Of a DNA stretch of 64,000 nt, positions 1-11,015 are shown in pieces. Source of the stretch: Deroplatys truncata (Eukaryota; Arthropoda; Insecta; Mantodea; Mantidae); contig CM060990.1 of NCBI GenBank assembly GCA_030765065.1, positions 663,350,618 to 663,414,617 of the forward strand, read 5' to 3'. The notes under the pieces are model-generated. The model was not told where the DNA came from. It searched no databases and was given only the letters and a program-made list of their open reading frames with translations. The number at the start of each line of letters is the position of its first letter. Position 1 is the stretch's first letter. The translations under genes were made by a program, and so were the position numbers.

Positions 1-740
1 TATTCATCTGACATCACAAATTTTTTTATAGCAAATACTTTACCCTAAATTATTTAATCACTGCTACCAAATTGTTTACTTTAAGTTGTTGACAAAAATT
101 TATACATTTAAGATTTTTTTTTGTAATTATTATACATATTTACCAAAATATTTACCCTCTACATATATTTACATCTCTTAAATCTAAGTACTGTGTCACA
201 TTTTCTGTTTGCTACATAAGTATTTGTTTCAATTATTTTTACCCATTTTTGTTACTTGGTACCTTACAAATATATTTACATCTCTTAAATCTTGACAATG
301 TTTCACCTTTTCTGTTTGCTACATAAGTATTTGTTTTATTTATTTTTACCAATTTTTGATATTCTGAATTTTATTTTAACAATACTCTTGTAATTGTATT
401 TACGTACCTTTACTTTAATATCATATTAAATTTCAATCATTGCATTCTTAATTTTTTTTTAAATCTTGGAATTATATTTACGTACTTTTAATTTCATATC
501 ATATTAAGTTTTAATCTTTGCATTCTTAATTTTCAAATGTTGTTACAGTTACTAAAAATTTTATTTATTTATTTATTTATTATTTTTTTTTTTAAACATT
601 TCTCTTTTTTTTTTTTTTTTTTTTTATAATTTATTTCTCTTTTCAAATGACACATAAATAATTAACCCTCTTACGTTCCAATACATTTCTATGCAAGTCA
701 TCTTTACTTATCCAGCATTTAGTTTACATCTCGTTGCTAT

Positions 741-1784
741 TTACCCTCCTGGATCAAATTGTGTGTGGCTAAAAATTACTCGTAGCCGTATCCTAACCTT
801 CAAATTTTTGTTCACGAATAACCTCTTGTATTCATATGACATTTCATCACATGATAACATTTGAAAACAATCTAAAGTTTCCTGAACAACACATCTTTTA
901 ACAATTGTCATTTTCAATTCTTCTACTATCATTTTAATCTGAGAATACTCTGACAAATCTGTACTAAACTGTACTGGACTGGAGTTTTCATTTTGAACAT
1001 CTTGGTACAATTTCTTTCTTTGCATTATTGACTCATTCTGTATTTCTGATATTTCCCCTCTGAAATTAACTTGTGCCTCATTTACATCTACATTCCTAAC
1101 CTCTTTTATCTCTCTTAACTCACTTGAAATACTACTCATTTGACTTCCTAACTCTGTACATTCTACATTAACCTCACTTTTAGTATTAACCTCACTTTCT
1201 TTGTTATCTATTTCCATGCTCATGTCTAGCATTTTCTTTGAAACTTCTCCTATCTCACTTACTATTACTTCCTCATTTTCATCTCTCATTTTTGGCATAC
1301 TACTATCTAGCTTCGTAACTTTCTTTTCAATTTCTTTACTGCTTTGATCTACTTTTTGCTCTAATATCTCATTCCTCTGAGTTAGTTGTTGTTCTAAGCT
1401 CCTACCAATATCTTCCCTTAATTCCCTATGATCTTTGTTTATAGCTTCTCTCATCCTCTGAGTTAATCTTTGTCCTAATTTCTCATAACTCTTTTGCATA
1501 TCTTCCCTCATTTTCTCATTATTCTTTTGCATATCTTCCCTTACTTGATCTACAATACTCTTACCAAAATCTTTCCACATTTCCCTATACATATTTAGCA
1601 CTTCCATTATTATACTAGCATCAAGATTAACATTTCCTGCTATTCTATTCTGACTTTCTGCACTAACATTTTTTTTCTCCAATACTACATTGTTTACGCT
1701 ATTTTTTGTACTCTGTATTGAATTACAGCTCACTGTTACACTATCTCCTTCCATCATTATTTCTTCTGTCTTACTAGTAGCCAT
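741..1784 (-). CDS. Gag-like coiled-coil protein of gypsy element, 347 aa
   Basis: An intact 347-codon frame starts at ATG 1784, some 310 bp downstream of the primer-binding site, which is where gag normally sits. The protein is highly charged, with repeated REDMQK-type heptads from about residue 60 to 160, predicting a long coiled coil, and further Glu/Lys-rich helices to about residue 280. I see no CCHC zinc knuckle and no capsid signature, so the gag call rests on position within the element. The C terminus runs into element sequence with no pol, so the frame may be a truncated gag. An alternative is an element-specific accessory protein. There is no sign of cellular origin. Confidence 0.5.
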   Translation of the reverse strand: MATSKTEEIMMEGDSVTVSCNSIQSTKNSVNNVVLEKKNVSAESQNRIAGNVNLDASIIMEVLNMYREMWKDFGKSIVDQVREDMQKNNEKMREDMQKSYEKLGQRLTQRMREAINKDHRELREDIGRSLEQQLTQRNEILEQKVDQSSKEIEKKVTKLDSSMPKMRDENEEVIVSEIGEVSKKMLDMSMEIDNKESEVNTKSEVNVECTELGSQMSSISSELREIKEVRNVDVNEAQVNFRGEISEIQNESIMQRKKLYQDVQNENSSPVQFSTDLSEYSQIKMIVEELKMTIVKRCVVQETLDCFQMLSCDEMSYEYKRLFVNKNLKVRIRLRVIFSHTQFDPGG

Positions 1785-2093
1785 TGTTTTTGTTTTCTAA
1801 AAAAAAATTACGATACCTTTATGATGCTGTATGTTGCTGTTACTTTGATGTCCAGCGTTCTGCCCCATTCTCCTAGATTTGATGTCACTTCTGCGTTGTG
1901 TTGTGATGAATCTACGTCGTCTCGATGTTTTTGCGTTGAATTCCTTGTTGCCTCGTAATCTCGGAATTACGGTCGAAGTCTGTCGTCCCTTTTGTTTCTG
2001 GAATCTGCGTCTTGTAGATGATTTCACCGCTGCATTCCTGGTTACTCTGCTTCATTCCTTTCCTGGTTATTCTTGTTCCTTTCCTAGTTATCT

Positions 2094-2114
2094 AGCCCCA
2101 CGTTATGGGTGCCA
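2094..2114 (-). other. Primer-binding site of gypsy element
   Basis: The minus strand reads TGGCACCCATAACGTGGGGC three bases after the LTR end. It starts with TGG, as expected for complementarity to a tRNA 3' CCA, and resembles lysine-tRNA-type primer sites. Its position between LTR and gag supports the call. Confidence 0.6.
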
Positions 2115-2117
2115 ATT

Positions 2118-3165
2118 TGTAAGAGAACAAATTGTATTTATTGTAACATTAATTGTAGCTCCGCGTTTGGAAGCCAATTTACGAGAGCAAATATATGTTT
2201 TTCTTTACGCGATGCCATCTTGTGTGACGTCACTCCTTATTTGGTTCGTTTAACTCCATCTGGCGTAGCAATTTGCATCAATTAGTTTCTGAAAGAATTT
2301 AAGGTTATGTATATTGTCCTCCGGCTAGCTATCATATTATCTTAGTAGAACAAGTATCTCTTGCAGGGTGTGAAGCGGAAAGGAATCTTTTGTCTAGAAA
2401 TGATATTGACGAAGAAATTGGTTTTATAACTTTTATTGTCGAACACGTTCACTAACACATTTACATATTTATCTGGATACTCGCCATACTGAAACTGTTT
2501 GTAATAACTTCTTATCACTTTTAACTCACGTACTTCAACTATATATATTTAACTGTATAATACTTTATAAGATTTCTCGTAATTCTGCTGCGCGTAACTT
2601 GACGAAATAAATGAACGGAGAATTTTGTAGAACTGGTGGGCTGACGTGTAATGTGTTGAGAATCTTGTTGAACTGGGGACGATGTGTAATGTTTTGAGAA
2701 TCTTGTTGCACTGGGGGCGATGTGTAATGTGTTGAGAATCTTGTTGCACTGGGGGAACGCTCCCTTGAATCTACACTATTTATAGGCTTGCCTCAAGATA
2801 CGCCTAAAGATTATAAATGAACTGCTATTGGCTAATAAAACGCGCCAACATTAGCGTCAATTTTACTATCCAATGAAAACCACTAATACATATTTCTTTT
2901 AAGGAATATTCTGGAAGCTTTTACCGAAAAGGCGCGAAACATTACGTAACTTCCTGGTTCTCGGTAACGATAAACAACTCACCCCTTGCTGCATTATTGC
3001 GTTATTGTTAACAGTTTCAGTAAAGCCGTATATTATTATTTACCAATAATATTTACAATTAATAAACCTCTGAAATCAATGTCACATAAAAATACATATT
3101 CATATTATTATCATTAATTACATCTGAGTAATTTGTGATACAAATTACCGTATCAAAATGAGTGG
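2118..3165 (-). repeat. 5' LTR of gypsy element (minus strand)
   Basis: The LTR ends in CA next to the primer-binding site. It aligns in patches over its length with the 3' LTR at 36957-38280 (for example the shared GACGCTAATGTTGGCGCG and TTATAATCTTTAGGC strings). It carries a TATA box (TATAAATAG, 2776-2784), a polyadenylation-type AATAAA after CGAC near 2430, and three to four tandem copies of a roughly 43-bp unit downstream of the TATA box at about 2620-2755. Homology with the other LTR fades at about 3165, so the outer boundary is approximate or the end is truncated. Confidence 0.65.
2620..2755 (-). repeat. Tandem ~43-bp repeats inside LTR
   Basis: Three clear units and one weaker unit contain GTGTAATGT, TTGAGAATCTTGTTG and CACTGGGG on the plus strand. 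The homologous zone of the other LTR (about 37568-37695) also holds two to three copies with the same ACACGTCGCC core, so tandem repetition just after the TATA box is a family trait. Confidence 0.7.
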
Positions 3166-3169
3166 AAAT

Positions 3170-5705
3170 GGCACATGAAAAAAACTGAAAAAAAAAACAA
3201 GATAATTTATTGACAAGAAATTGTAAAATGTAAATAAACTGTAGTGATTGTCTACTGAATGAGTGACCAGGGTCAAAGTGCAGTAGACAATCAAATTGTA
3301 AAACTCTTAGCACAATAAATACATACATATTATGCAAGTGCTTTGCACTTGCTAATCAAAGGGCACTCTGTTTTGAGGGACAATTTTCAAAACTTTTAAG
3401 AGCTATCGTCTGTCTCAATCCATAAGTGGATTCAGTTCATCATGAACTACAAACTGTGAGTTCGAGAGAAGTAGGCTTGAGTAGGGCAATAGATCTGTTT
3501 AAGGTCACAATTCAAGGCAGTAAATATGCCTCCATCCCCTACTAAACTTAACTCAGTTCATGCTATAACACTTCTTGATTTAGTTTCCTTCTTAAATACA
3601 CAGTTATACCACCTTCTTCTTGTATATGCATATTACATGAACTGCATAATAACCTTCCAAATCACAGTATAACTTCTCATTTCCTTTTCACGAGGTTTCA
3701 ATAACTATGATCACATCCACATATCCTGTACTGGTAAACAGTAGCTCGTTTTTCTTATTCCTGAGGCTTCTAAGCATTGAGGCATACAATTCTTTAAATA
3801 CATTATAGTTACATAAATACTGGTGTATGTTATAACAGTGATGTTCTTCATCAGCAATCACAAACATTGCAAAATGAGAGCAGTAATTTTGACCTATTGA
3901 GCAAGTTTGTGATTTTAGACTGTTTATGTCACTGTCATTTCTAATCCGGATAGCCGTTTCAACTAATCTCACATGCACCATTGTTTTACAGTTCCTTACC
4001 CTTGTTGCCAACATCGGTGCCTGTGTCCTTAGGTTTCTTAACTTCTTGGCCAGAGCATCACTTTTAGGCATTATAATTGTTCATGCATACATTTCTCTTC
4101 TTACCTTGGTATTCTAGGTCAAATGTAGTTATAATTCTCTTCTGGTTACATGCTTTCTATATACTCCCATATCCATCAATGGTTCAGAATCACTACTCAT
4201 ATAACACAAGGATATTTCATTCTATCTTATTCCATTTATTTTCTTTATTTCATTTCTAACACATTACTACGAAAATTATTAAGATTTTTAATGTTTTGTA
4301 AAATTTTAAACATTTTTAACAGTCTTTATTGTGAACAATTAACATTCCAAGCATTATGGGTGTATTTCTGCTGTCAACATCGAGGATAAAAAGCATCAGA
4401 ATTAGGAGTGCAGCCAACATATGTGGAAGTGTGAGTGTGCATTTCTTATACCTGTTTAGGATTCAATGTTTATTAAAGCTTAGATTTCTGATTCATGGAG
4501 GTTAGGTTAGGTTTAGTTTTTTTTTATATGAATGAATGAATTTATTATCCACTTAGTAATACTTACAATGTATATAATATTACTTTACAATCTCTTGACT
4601 ATATAAAGAAAATACTAAATACTAGTGACTCTTGCGGTGTTTTCAAATGTAGGCTGCATTCATTTAGCAACTTTTTTACTGATTGTTTTTAGCAAATTCC
4701 AGCTCAAAATGGCTGTGTTTCTACTATTTAAGTGTGGTCGCTTAAAAGGGTGGGTGGGCGGGTGGGTGGGTGGGCCACACCACTTCATTCAAGCAACATC
4801 TAATAATTCACTCCTTCCTTAACATTCTGGATTATTCTATGTGCATTTTTTACTGGATGTAGTAAGTATTTGTTGTTATAAAACTGCAATTGGTGAATAT
4901 GGGAGTGGCTCCCATGCTTCAAGTAGTACCTTCTTTTATGATGATTGGATTTACAGGCTTCTGGTTTCTTGGTCAGAAGTCTGTGTACTATATCAATGTG
5001 AGAGTAGTCCAGCATTACATTAAGGACAACTCCCAATCTGCAGACAATCATAGAAATCCTCAACTTGCTTAACCATATTCTATTTTCTATCAGGTTATTA
5101 ACCGTTGTATAGTTTCAGATCTTCTAAGCCACTTAACTATTTCATTCTCTTATTTGAACCTTTGAAGTTTATGAATAACTTCCTACCTAAAAGCATTGAT
5201 TTCCTTGCTATTGACCTTTTAGTTTTCTACTTTTATAGTTTTGATGACTGTGCAGAATTTCTTCTTTTGATTAAGACAAGTTTATTTGGTTAAGATCCAT
5301 AGGATTAATGCAATCCTCCCTTTCACAACACCATTTCGGATAGTTCTTGCTGATTAGATCCTTATATCCTCATATTTATATTTAGAGATATTTACATAGG
5401 CATAAATTGCTGCTATTTAATTATTTTCTAAATAAACAAGCATGCAGGGTGGTTAGGGTTCATATATTTTTCAAATATAGGACAGCTCTAACTTTCAACA
5501 CAAAATTTGAAAACTCAGAAAATAAAAGCCGAAAACTCAGAAAATAAAAGCCCCAACTATCTTCTTCTGAAGTCCCATACACAAATTTATACCAAAATTG
5601 CTAAAAGAGAACACACCATAATCATATTACACCTTTTACTTTGTTTATTTTGAAATATACCTTTGGTTTTTCTTACAAAAGAATAAAATTGCCTTCATTT
5701 ACAAT
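3170..5705. other. AT-rich stretch without recognisable gene
   Basis: Only short, unconvincing frames are seen. Small hairpins occur at 3246-3293 (12-bp arms GATTGTCTACTG) and 3335-3353 (GCAAGTGC arms). A G-rich GGTGGGT run lies at 4750-4775. No transposase, RNA gene or exon could be supported. Confidence 0.5.
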
Positions 5706-5969
5706 TACTATTGTCCTTGACTAATTTTGAAGATTTAGAAGCTAGTAACAGTGATGTGTCATAATTTAAAATAAAGAGTGTTGAGGGTTGTTACACTACA
5801 TCACTAAAATATTCTTACTTGAACGCGTTTCGGGAGACGGCTTGTTCCCATGAGAACATGCTGACAATGGGAACAAGCCGTCTCCCGAAATGCGTTCAAG
5901 TAAGAATATTTTAGTGATGTAGTGTAACAACCCTCAACTCTCTTTATTTTAAATTATACTATTGTCCTT
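5706..5969. mobile_element. Palindromic mini Penelope-like element with 13-bp TSD
   Basis: The insert 5719-5956 is flanked by the direct repeat TACTATTGTCCTT (5706-5718 and 5957-5969). Nearly all of it is a hairpin: left arm 5761-5851 pairs with right arm 5867-5957 around a 15-base spacer, with very few mismatches. The arms match the ends of the Penelope derivatives at 13986, 55269 and 60798 (GAGGGTTGTTACACTACATC, CGGGAGACGGCTTGTTCCC). It carries no coding capacity. Confidence 0.75.
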
Positions 5970-6117
5970 CCTTATTTCCATATTTTTCAGATGAATGTAC
6001 ATAATTTAACAGAACAGGATTTTGCATTACATAATCATAAAAATCCAGTATTTTTTGAAGAACAATTTAACAATTAACATTGATTTTTCTGTGTATATAG
6101 AAGGTCTGTTCTTCTCA

Positions 6118-6983
6118 TTAGTCCATAAACTGTTCATGATTTTCTGTGTTTATGAAAGATCTGTTCTTCTCATTAGTCCATAAACTGTTTATTTGAGAAA
6201 ACAGTCTCTCAATGCTTGCATTTGTTACTGGAATAGTGAAAACAAATGCTATTATTTTTGTTAAGTTGTTAAAGCTATCTTTCCCAGCACTATTCAAAAT
6301 CAAAATAGAAACCCAAACTTCATCTAAACTGGTTGTCTTTAACTTCACTTTCAGGTCTTCTTTAATATAGTTTTTCAACAGCATCACTTCATCAAACAAT
6401 TCACTTTCATTGATTTCTGTGTTTGGACTAATTTCTTGAAGAGCAGCAACACTTTTTTGTACATTTTCCCAATTCAGAGTTGTATCTATGCTGTTCAGTA
6501 AAACCCAACTCACTATCAAATTCCAGGATGAAACGAGACCATTCCCTGATGCAGCTCAAACAGCTGTTGTAAAAATCACATCTGTAATTGAAATATTCCC
6601 TCTTGCTGAGAAGACCTTCTGATAAAGCATTCTTGCCTCTGTTCTATTTTCTGTAACAGGCCCTCCACAATACTCCTTGCTTGAATCAAAGTAATTTTCT
6701 TGCCCTCAATATGCTGAATGATTTTATGGAACAATTCACATTGTGATTCTAAAAATAGGCACAGCATTTCTGCAGTAGAACTGTTGAAAAAGTCCTTCAA
6801 CAGTGTTGGTGGTTTATCAATAGAGAGGAAGTATGATTTCAAAGGTTGAGATAGTTCATTTATTCTCTTCAGTACAGGGTACAAGGACAGCCACCATGTA
6901 TTAGAGTAGCCTAATAGTTTTTTGTATTGTGTTTTTACAAAATCACAGAATTCTTGGAGCAAATGTACACTTACAGAATACAT
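6118..6983 (-). pseudogene. hAT-superfamily transposase fragment
   Basis: Two overlapping-phase frames on the minus strand (6983-6576 and 6519-6118) together resemble the C-terminal half of a hAT transposase. The first includes an SNTWWLSLYPVLKRI segment followed by LKSYFLSIDKPPTLLKDFF. The second ends with the hAT dimerisation motif IPVTNASIERLFSQINSLWT. Between them the frame is broken near 6520-6575. The N-terminal zinc finger and the catalytic first part are not seen, so this is a dead 3' remnant. Several insect and vertebrate domesticated hAT proteins share these motifs, but the broken frame argues against a working host gene here. Confidence 0.75.
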
Positions 6984-6989
6984 ATAAAA

Positions 6990-9115
6990 ATGTTGATATA
7001 TTAATATATGAGAAAAGAAGCTAGAAACAGTGATGTGTTTTTGAATTTACTTGTGGTGTGTCAGAATTAGTTTCACTAACATCACTTATGTTTACTCACC
7101 TAACATGTTTTGGGAAACGGTTTGTTCCCATCCTCAGAAGGTGTCCGATTGGTCTGTGTTGTTGGTGTTTCCATTGTGTTGATTGTCTATTATGGTGGTG
7201 AAATGGGGACTTGCTGGCGGCAAATCAAAATTCATTAGTTGTGGGCTGAGTTTCAAAATAAAGATCTTCTCCCATGTGTGTAATTCTGTTGCATATTTGG
7301 CTGGTATGATTAATGCAATATTCCATTTGATGCTGTGGTTGGTCATCCAGAAATGATGTGAGACTGCAGATTTGTCCATTTGTTTGTATTTTACACATCT
7401 CATAAGCTCCTTTATCCTAGTTTCCAGGTGTCTTTTTGTCTTGCCTATGTATACCTTATTGCAATCAGAAGAGTTGATTTTGTAGATTCCAGCTTTTTGT
7501 TTTGTGGTATGGGGTCTTTTAACCTATTGTAAAGTAATTTCTCTATGCTAAATTTGTTCTGTAGGGCTAGGCTGATGTTATTTTCATGAAAATCTTCTTA
7601 AATTTGTAATATGTTCTTGGATGATATGCAAGTTTCTTGAACTTTAACTGTTTTTCTTTCTATATGAGATTCGTTGTGTCTTAGATGTGTGTCTGTTGTT
7701 TGAATTTTGCAATTTTCTTGTCGATTGCTAGTTTGTTGAACCCATTGTTTTTAGTTTGTTCACTATGTGCTGATATTTCAGTTGATATTCTTGTTTATTC
7801 AGGGGGGGTGTATACCAGTCTATGTGTTAAGCTGTTTAGTACTGCATGTTTACATGTTATTGGATTGAAATTGTTGTTCTTTATGTGATTATCTGAATGT
7901 GAAGGTTTCCTGTATATGCCAAAAGTTAGCTTTTTTGTTCCCAGATTATTTTTAGGTCTAAGAAAGGTAGCATACCTTCTTTTATCACTTCCATTGTGAA
8001 TTTTATTGATCAGTTTTGTAAGTTGGTAAGCTTATGGAGTTCTGTATAAACCTGTTAGGCACTACAGCGAAGATGTCGTTGACGTATCTGTGCCAAACTT
8101 TAAAAATATATGGGAGGAAGTTGTTATGTATGTTTTCAACTAACTCATAAATAAATCTGCTAAGAATGGTGAAAGTGGGTTACCCCTTATTTAGACCTGT
8201 TGGTTGTTGAAACTAAAACAGCTTTGTGTGATGCATAAATTGGTGAGTTGTAGGAAGTATTCTATTTCAACTTCAGGGGTGCTAGTTGGAGCCATTTCTT
8301 TAACTGAAGTAGGAGTTGATCTGTAGGGATGCTTGGAAATAATGCAGTGACATCAAAAGAAACTTTCTGGTTCAAATTCCAAGAATTTTATTTTATTTAT
8401 TAGTTCTTCTGAATTCTTTATGCTTAGGTTGTTGAATCTTGGCAGTGAAGAGCATCTTTGCACTAATTATTTTGCCAGCTTTTATGTGGGGGAATTAATA
8501 TTGTTGACTATCGGTCTCAACTTGTTTCCAGGTTTATATATTTTTAGTAAAGTGTACATTCTTGGTAAGGTGGGGTGGTCTGGTTTGAATCTTGATTTAT
8601 CTGTGTGTGTTAAAGTTTTGATTTCTTGGATTGTTTGATTGAAGGCTTTTAAGTATGACTTTAGTGGGTCTTCTTGAATTTCTAGGTACTGTTCTTCTTG
8701 TAGCATATTTTCCACTCTAGCAATGTAATCATCGTTTTGAAGTACAACCAGTTTGTTCCCTTTGTCAGCTTTTGTGTATACTACCAGTTTTGACTTTAAT
8801 GATTTAATTGTGTATTTGACTGGGAAATTGTTGTGGTTGTTGCTTGTATCTCTTCGAGAAACATTTCACATTCTTTCTTAATCGAGGTTTTGCCGTTTTC
8901 GTCCAGATTATAAGTGGCAATCTCAATGTCTGCAACTATTTCATAGGCTGTTTTCATATAGCCTACACACATTATGAGGCCAAGGTTTAGTACTGATAGT
9001 TCTGCTTCTGTAAAAGTTTCGTTTGGGAGGTTAATTACATTTTGGTATGGTGTAGTTTTGTCATTTTTGAGGTTAGGTGTGTTTGGGTATTGCTTTTGAT
9101 GATGCACATGCATAA
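6990..9115 (-). pseudogene. Penelope-like retroelement (RT + GIY-YIG), decayed
   Basis: On the minus strand, fragments appear in the order of a Penelope ORF: an N-terminal part (9113-8796), a segment with LPRMYTLLKIYKPGNKLRPI and NSPT (8715-8482), GNPLSPFLADLFM (about 8190-8150), the RT catalytic region RYVNDIF (about 8090-8070) and a C-terminal GIY-YIG endonuclease (GIYKI...NKVYIGKTKRHLETRIKE, about 7490-7400, continuing to 7134). The usual YVDD is YVND, which would lose one catalytic aspartate, and the frame is broken in several places. The 3' end (6990-7137) carries a degraded copy of the terminal hairpin seen in the short Penelope derivatives of this window. Confidence 0.8.
7100..7140 (-). 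ncRNA. Degraded hammerhead ribozyme core at Penelope end
   Basis: The minus strand has CTGAGGA (7137-7131) followed by a GGGA/TCCC stem, but the GAAA element is changed to AAAA. It matches the CTGANGA-stem-GAAA layout of the intact cores at 14042-14071 and 55723-55752, so it is read as a dead copy. Confidence 0.4.
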
Positions 9116-9289
9116 ATTGTACAGGTTATCAATTTCAAAAACATCCTACATATACATGATATAAATTTTAAACTATCATGAACATACAGGTGAGTTTTAA
9201 ATATGTTTAATGATAAGCAAAAGTTAACTGTGATCTCCTTCCCAAGTATTTTTGTACACTACAGAAACAGTGCTGATGCATGAATTTAT

Positions 9290-10350
9290 TTAATTTTCAC
9301 TTAAAAGACTTTAAAGGTGTAGCCTGTTTTATTGATTGTGGCAATTTGTTGTACAGTATTGTTCCTTTATACTTGAAGCTTTCCTCATACACACTAGTGT
9401 GGTGAGATATAATTGATGGTTTATCCTTATTCTGAGTGTGGTGCGAGTGCACAAGTGAATTTCTCTGAAATTCCTGTATTTTTGTCTTAATGTGGAGTGA
9501 TACCTCATATATGTACAATGATGGTAGGGGCAAGATCCCAGTGTTTTGGAATAGTGGCAGTTGTTGGTGATTTTTCCCCATAAATCTTACCACTCTTTTT
9601 TTGAATTTTACACATTTCTTTGCTGTGTGATGAATTATTCCCAAAAATGATGCTATATAAAAGAAGAGAGTGAAAGTATGAGTAGAAAAGTGTTTTCAAG
9701 CATCTTTTACTAAACATGGTATGTTACAGTTTTTATTGCAAAGTAGCACTTGCTGAATTTTTGTGCTAGAAAATTTATGTAAGCCATTTCAAGCTTCCAT
9801 CTACATGTAACCCAAAATTGTTTATGGATTTTGAACATATTAATGATTTATTTGGTTGTCCAAGGCATTATTTGCATGGTGAAACAGTACTGACACTGTT
9901 TCATCTTCATTTGCTGTAAGTTCATTATTTTCAAATCATTCCAACAACTTGCTGAGTGAACTTGTAAGGTTTTTTTGTAGTAGTTGTTGCTACTACCTTT
10001 GAGAAAAAATGTATTGTCAGCATATAGGATTATATTGGAATTGGGTACATGGTAAATTACATCTTGAATGTATACAGAAAACAGGATTGGTCTTAGAATT
10101 GAACCTTGGTGCACACCAAATCTTACCTCTTCTCTGAAAAAAATTAGCACTTATTAAGCCTGTAGTATGATCTTCATATAGGATTTGCACTATTTGTCTA
10201 CAGTTGCTTAGATAGGATTCAAATCACTTTAATGCAGTACCTCTTATTTATAACTTTAGCAGCAGGATTTGGTGATCAACTAGATCAAATGTCTTGGATA
10301 AGTCCATAAAGAACATCATGCCAATTTCTCTACACTCTACCTCATTTGGG
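9290..10350 (-). pseudogene. CR1/Jockey-type LINE reverse transcriptase fragment
   Basis: The minus strand encodes FMDLSKTFDLVDH (RT motif A, about 10310-10270), then HQGSILRPILFSVYI (GVPQGSVLGP-type motif B, near 10100) and YADN (motif C, near 10020; canonical YADD). Further 3' there is a YFHSLLLYSIIFGNNSSHSK segment typical of the C-terminal domain of these LINEs (9660-9600) and a tail ending at 9297. Several stops and frame changes show it is dead. The same LINE group is present at 56536-60391 on the plus strand. Confidence 0.75.
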
Positions 10351-10384
10351 AAGAGTTAACATTAAGCTGCTTTTTATGCCTAAA

Positions 10385-10650
10385 ACTAAGCTGAAGCATC
10401 ATCTCAGAACAGCAAGAGACAAATGAGACATTGTGCAGCAGGTGTAGCCAGGCCTATATTGAGACTGCCAAGTGCAGCGTACACACTAGAATTAAAGAAC
10501 ATAGAAGTCATTGCTGATTGGAATAAAATGAGGAATCAGCTATAACTAGTCTTTCTGATAGGCTATGACATAAAATTGAAAGCATCCAAGGTCCTCAACA
10601 GCATAGCCCACAACTGGACTAGATTCTGCAAGAAGGCCATTGAAATTTCC

Positions 10651-10681
<31 letters not shown>

Positions 10682-11015
10682 CCAACTCTACAGCAAAGAG
10701 TAAATAGTGTATATCCACAGATCATGGGCACTCCAACTACAGAGAACTAAATTAAAGCTATAAAATGCAGTCAGATCAGTCATGGAGCAGCACTGCCAAC
10801 CGCAGAGAAATTGACAGGGGGTGGCCCATAAGAGACTAAAGAACCCTTATGTAGAAATAGGTCAGTTGTTCCAGCAGGATTCACTCTTGCGAGAAGTTGT
10901 GGAGTCAACAATAAGCCCTCTGAAGATGCCCAGTGAAATGTTTATTTTATGTCAATTGCTAGACCACAGTCTAAAAGTAGAAGTGACATTTTGTTGAATT
11001 ATGTAAATAAATAAA
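10385..11015 (+). pseudogene. Penelope-like GIY-YIG C-terminal fragment
   Basis: The plus strand gives CSQAYIETAKCSVHTRIKEH (10442-10502), a GIY-YIG-type endonuclease stretch, followed by a decayed helical tail. The 3' sequence includes CTCTGAAGATGCCCAGTG, a family-typical end context. A 25-base A run (about 10657-10681) interrupts the coding tail. Stops are frequent. It belongs to a different Penelope lineage from the 6990-9115 copy. Confidence 0.55.

Larger units (their letters stand above)
1..3165 (-). mobile_element. Internally deleted Ty3/gypsy-type LTR element (pol missing)
   Basis: Reading the minus strand from right to left there is an LTR (about 3165 to 2118), a primer-binding site, a gag-like frame (1784-741) and then directly a region homologous to the untranslated 3' part of the gypsy element at 36474-36956. 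The 3' part is recognised by shared strings around the post-pol stop (ATGCTGGATA, then TTGGAACGTAAGAGGGTTAA) and by the A-rich tract and LTR start at the window edge (positions 1-27). No pol is present between gag and the 3' region, so this is an internally deleted, non-autonomous copy. The left LTR lies outside the window. It is related to, but clearly diverged from, the copy at 33957-38280, which lies in the opposite orientation. Confidence 0.75.

Noticed and set aside
4498-4516. GGTTAGGTTAGG, resembling the insect telomere repeat
   Set aside because: Only two units; the motif is common interspersed sequence.
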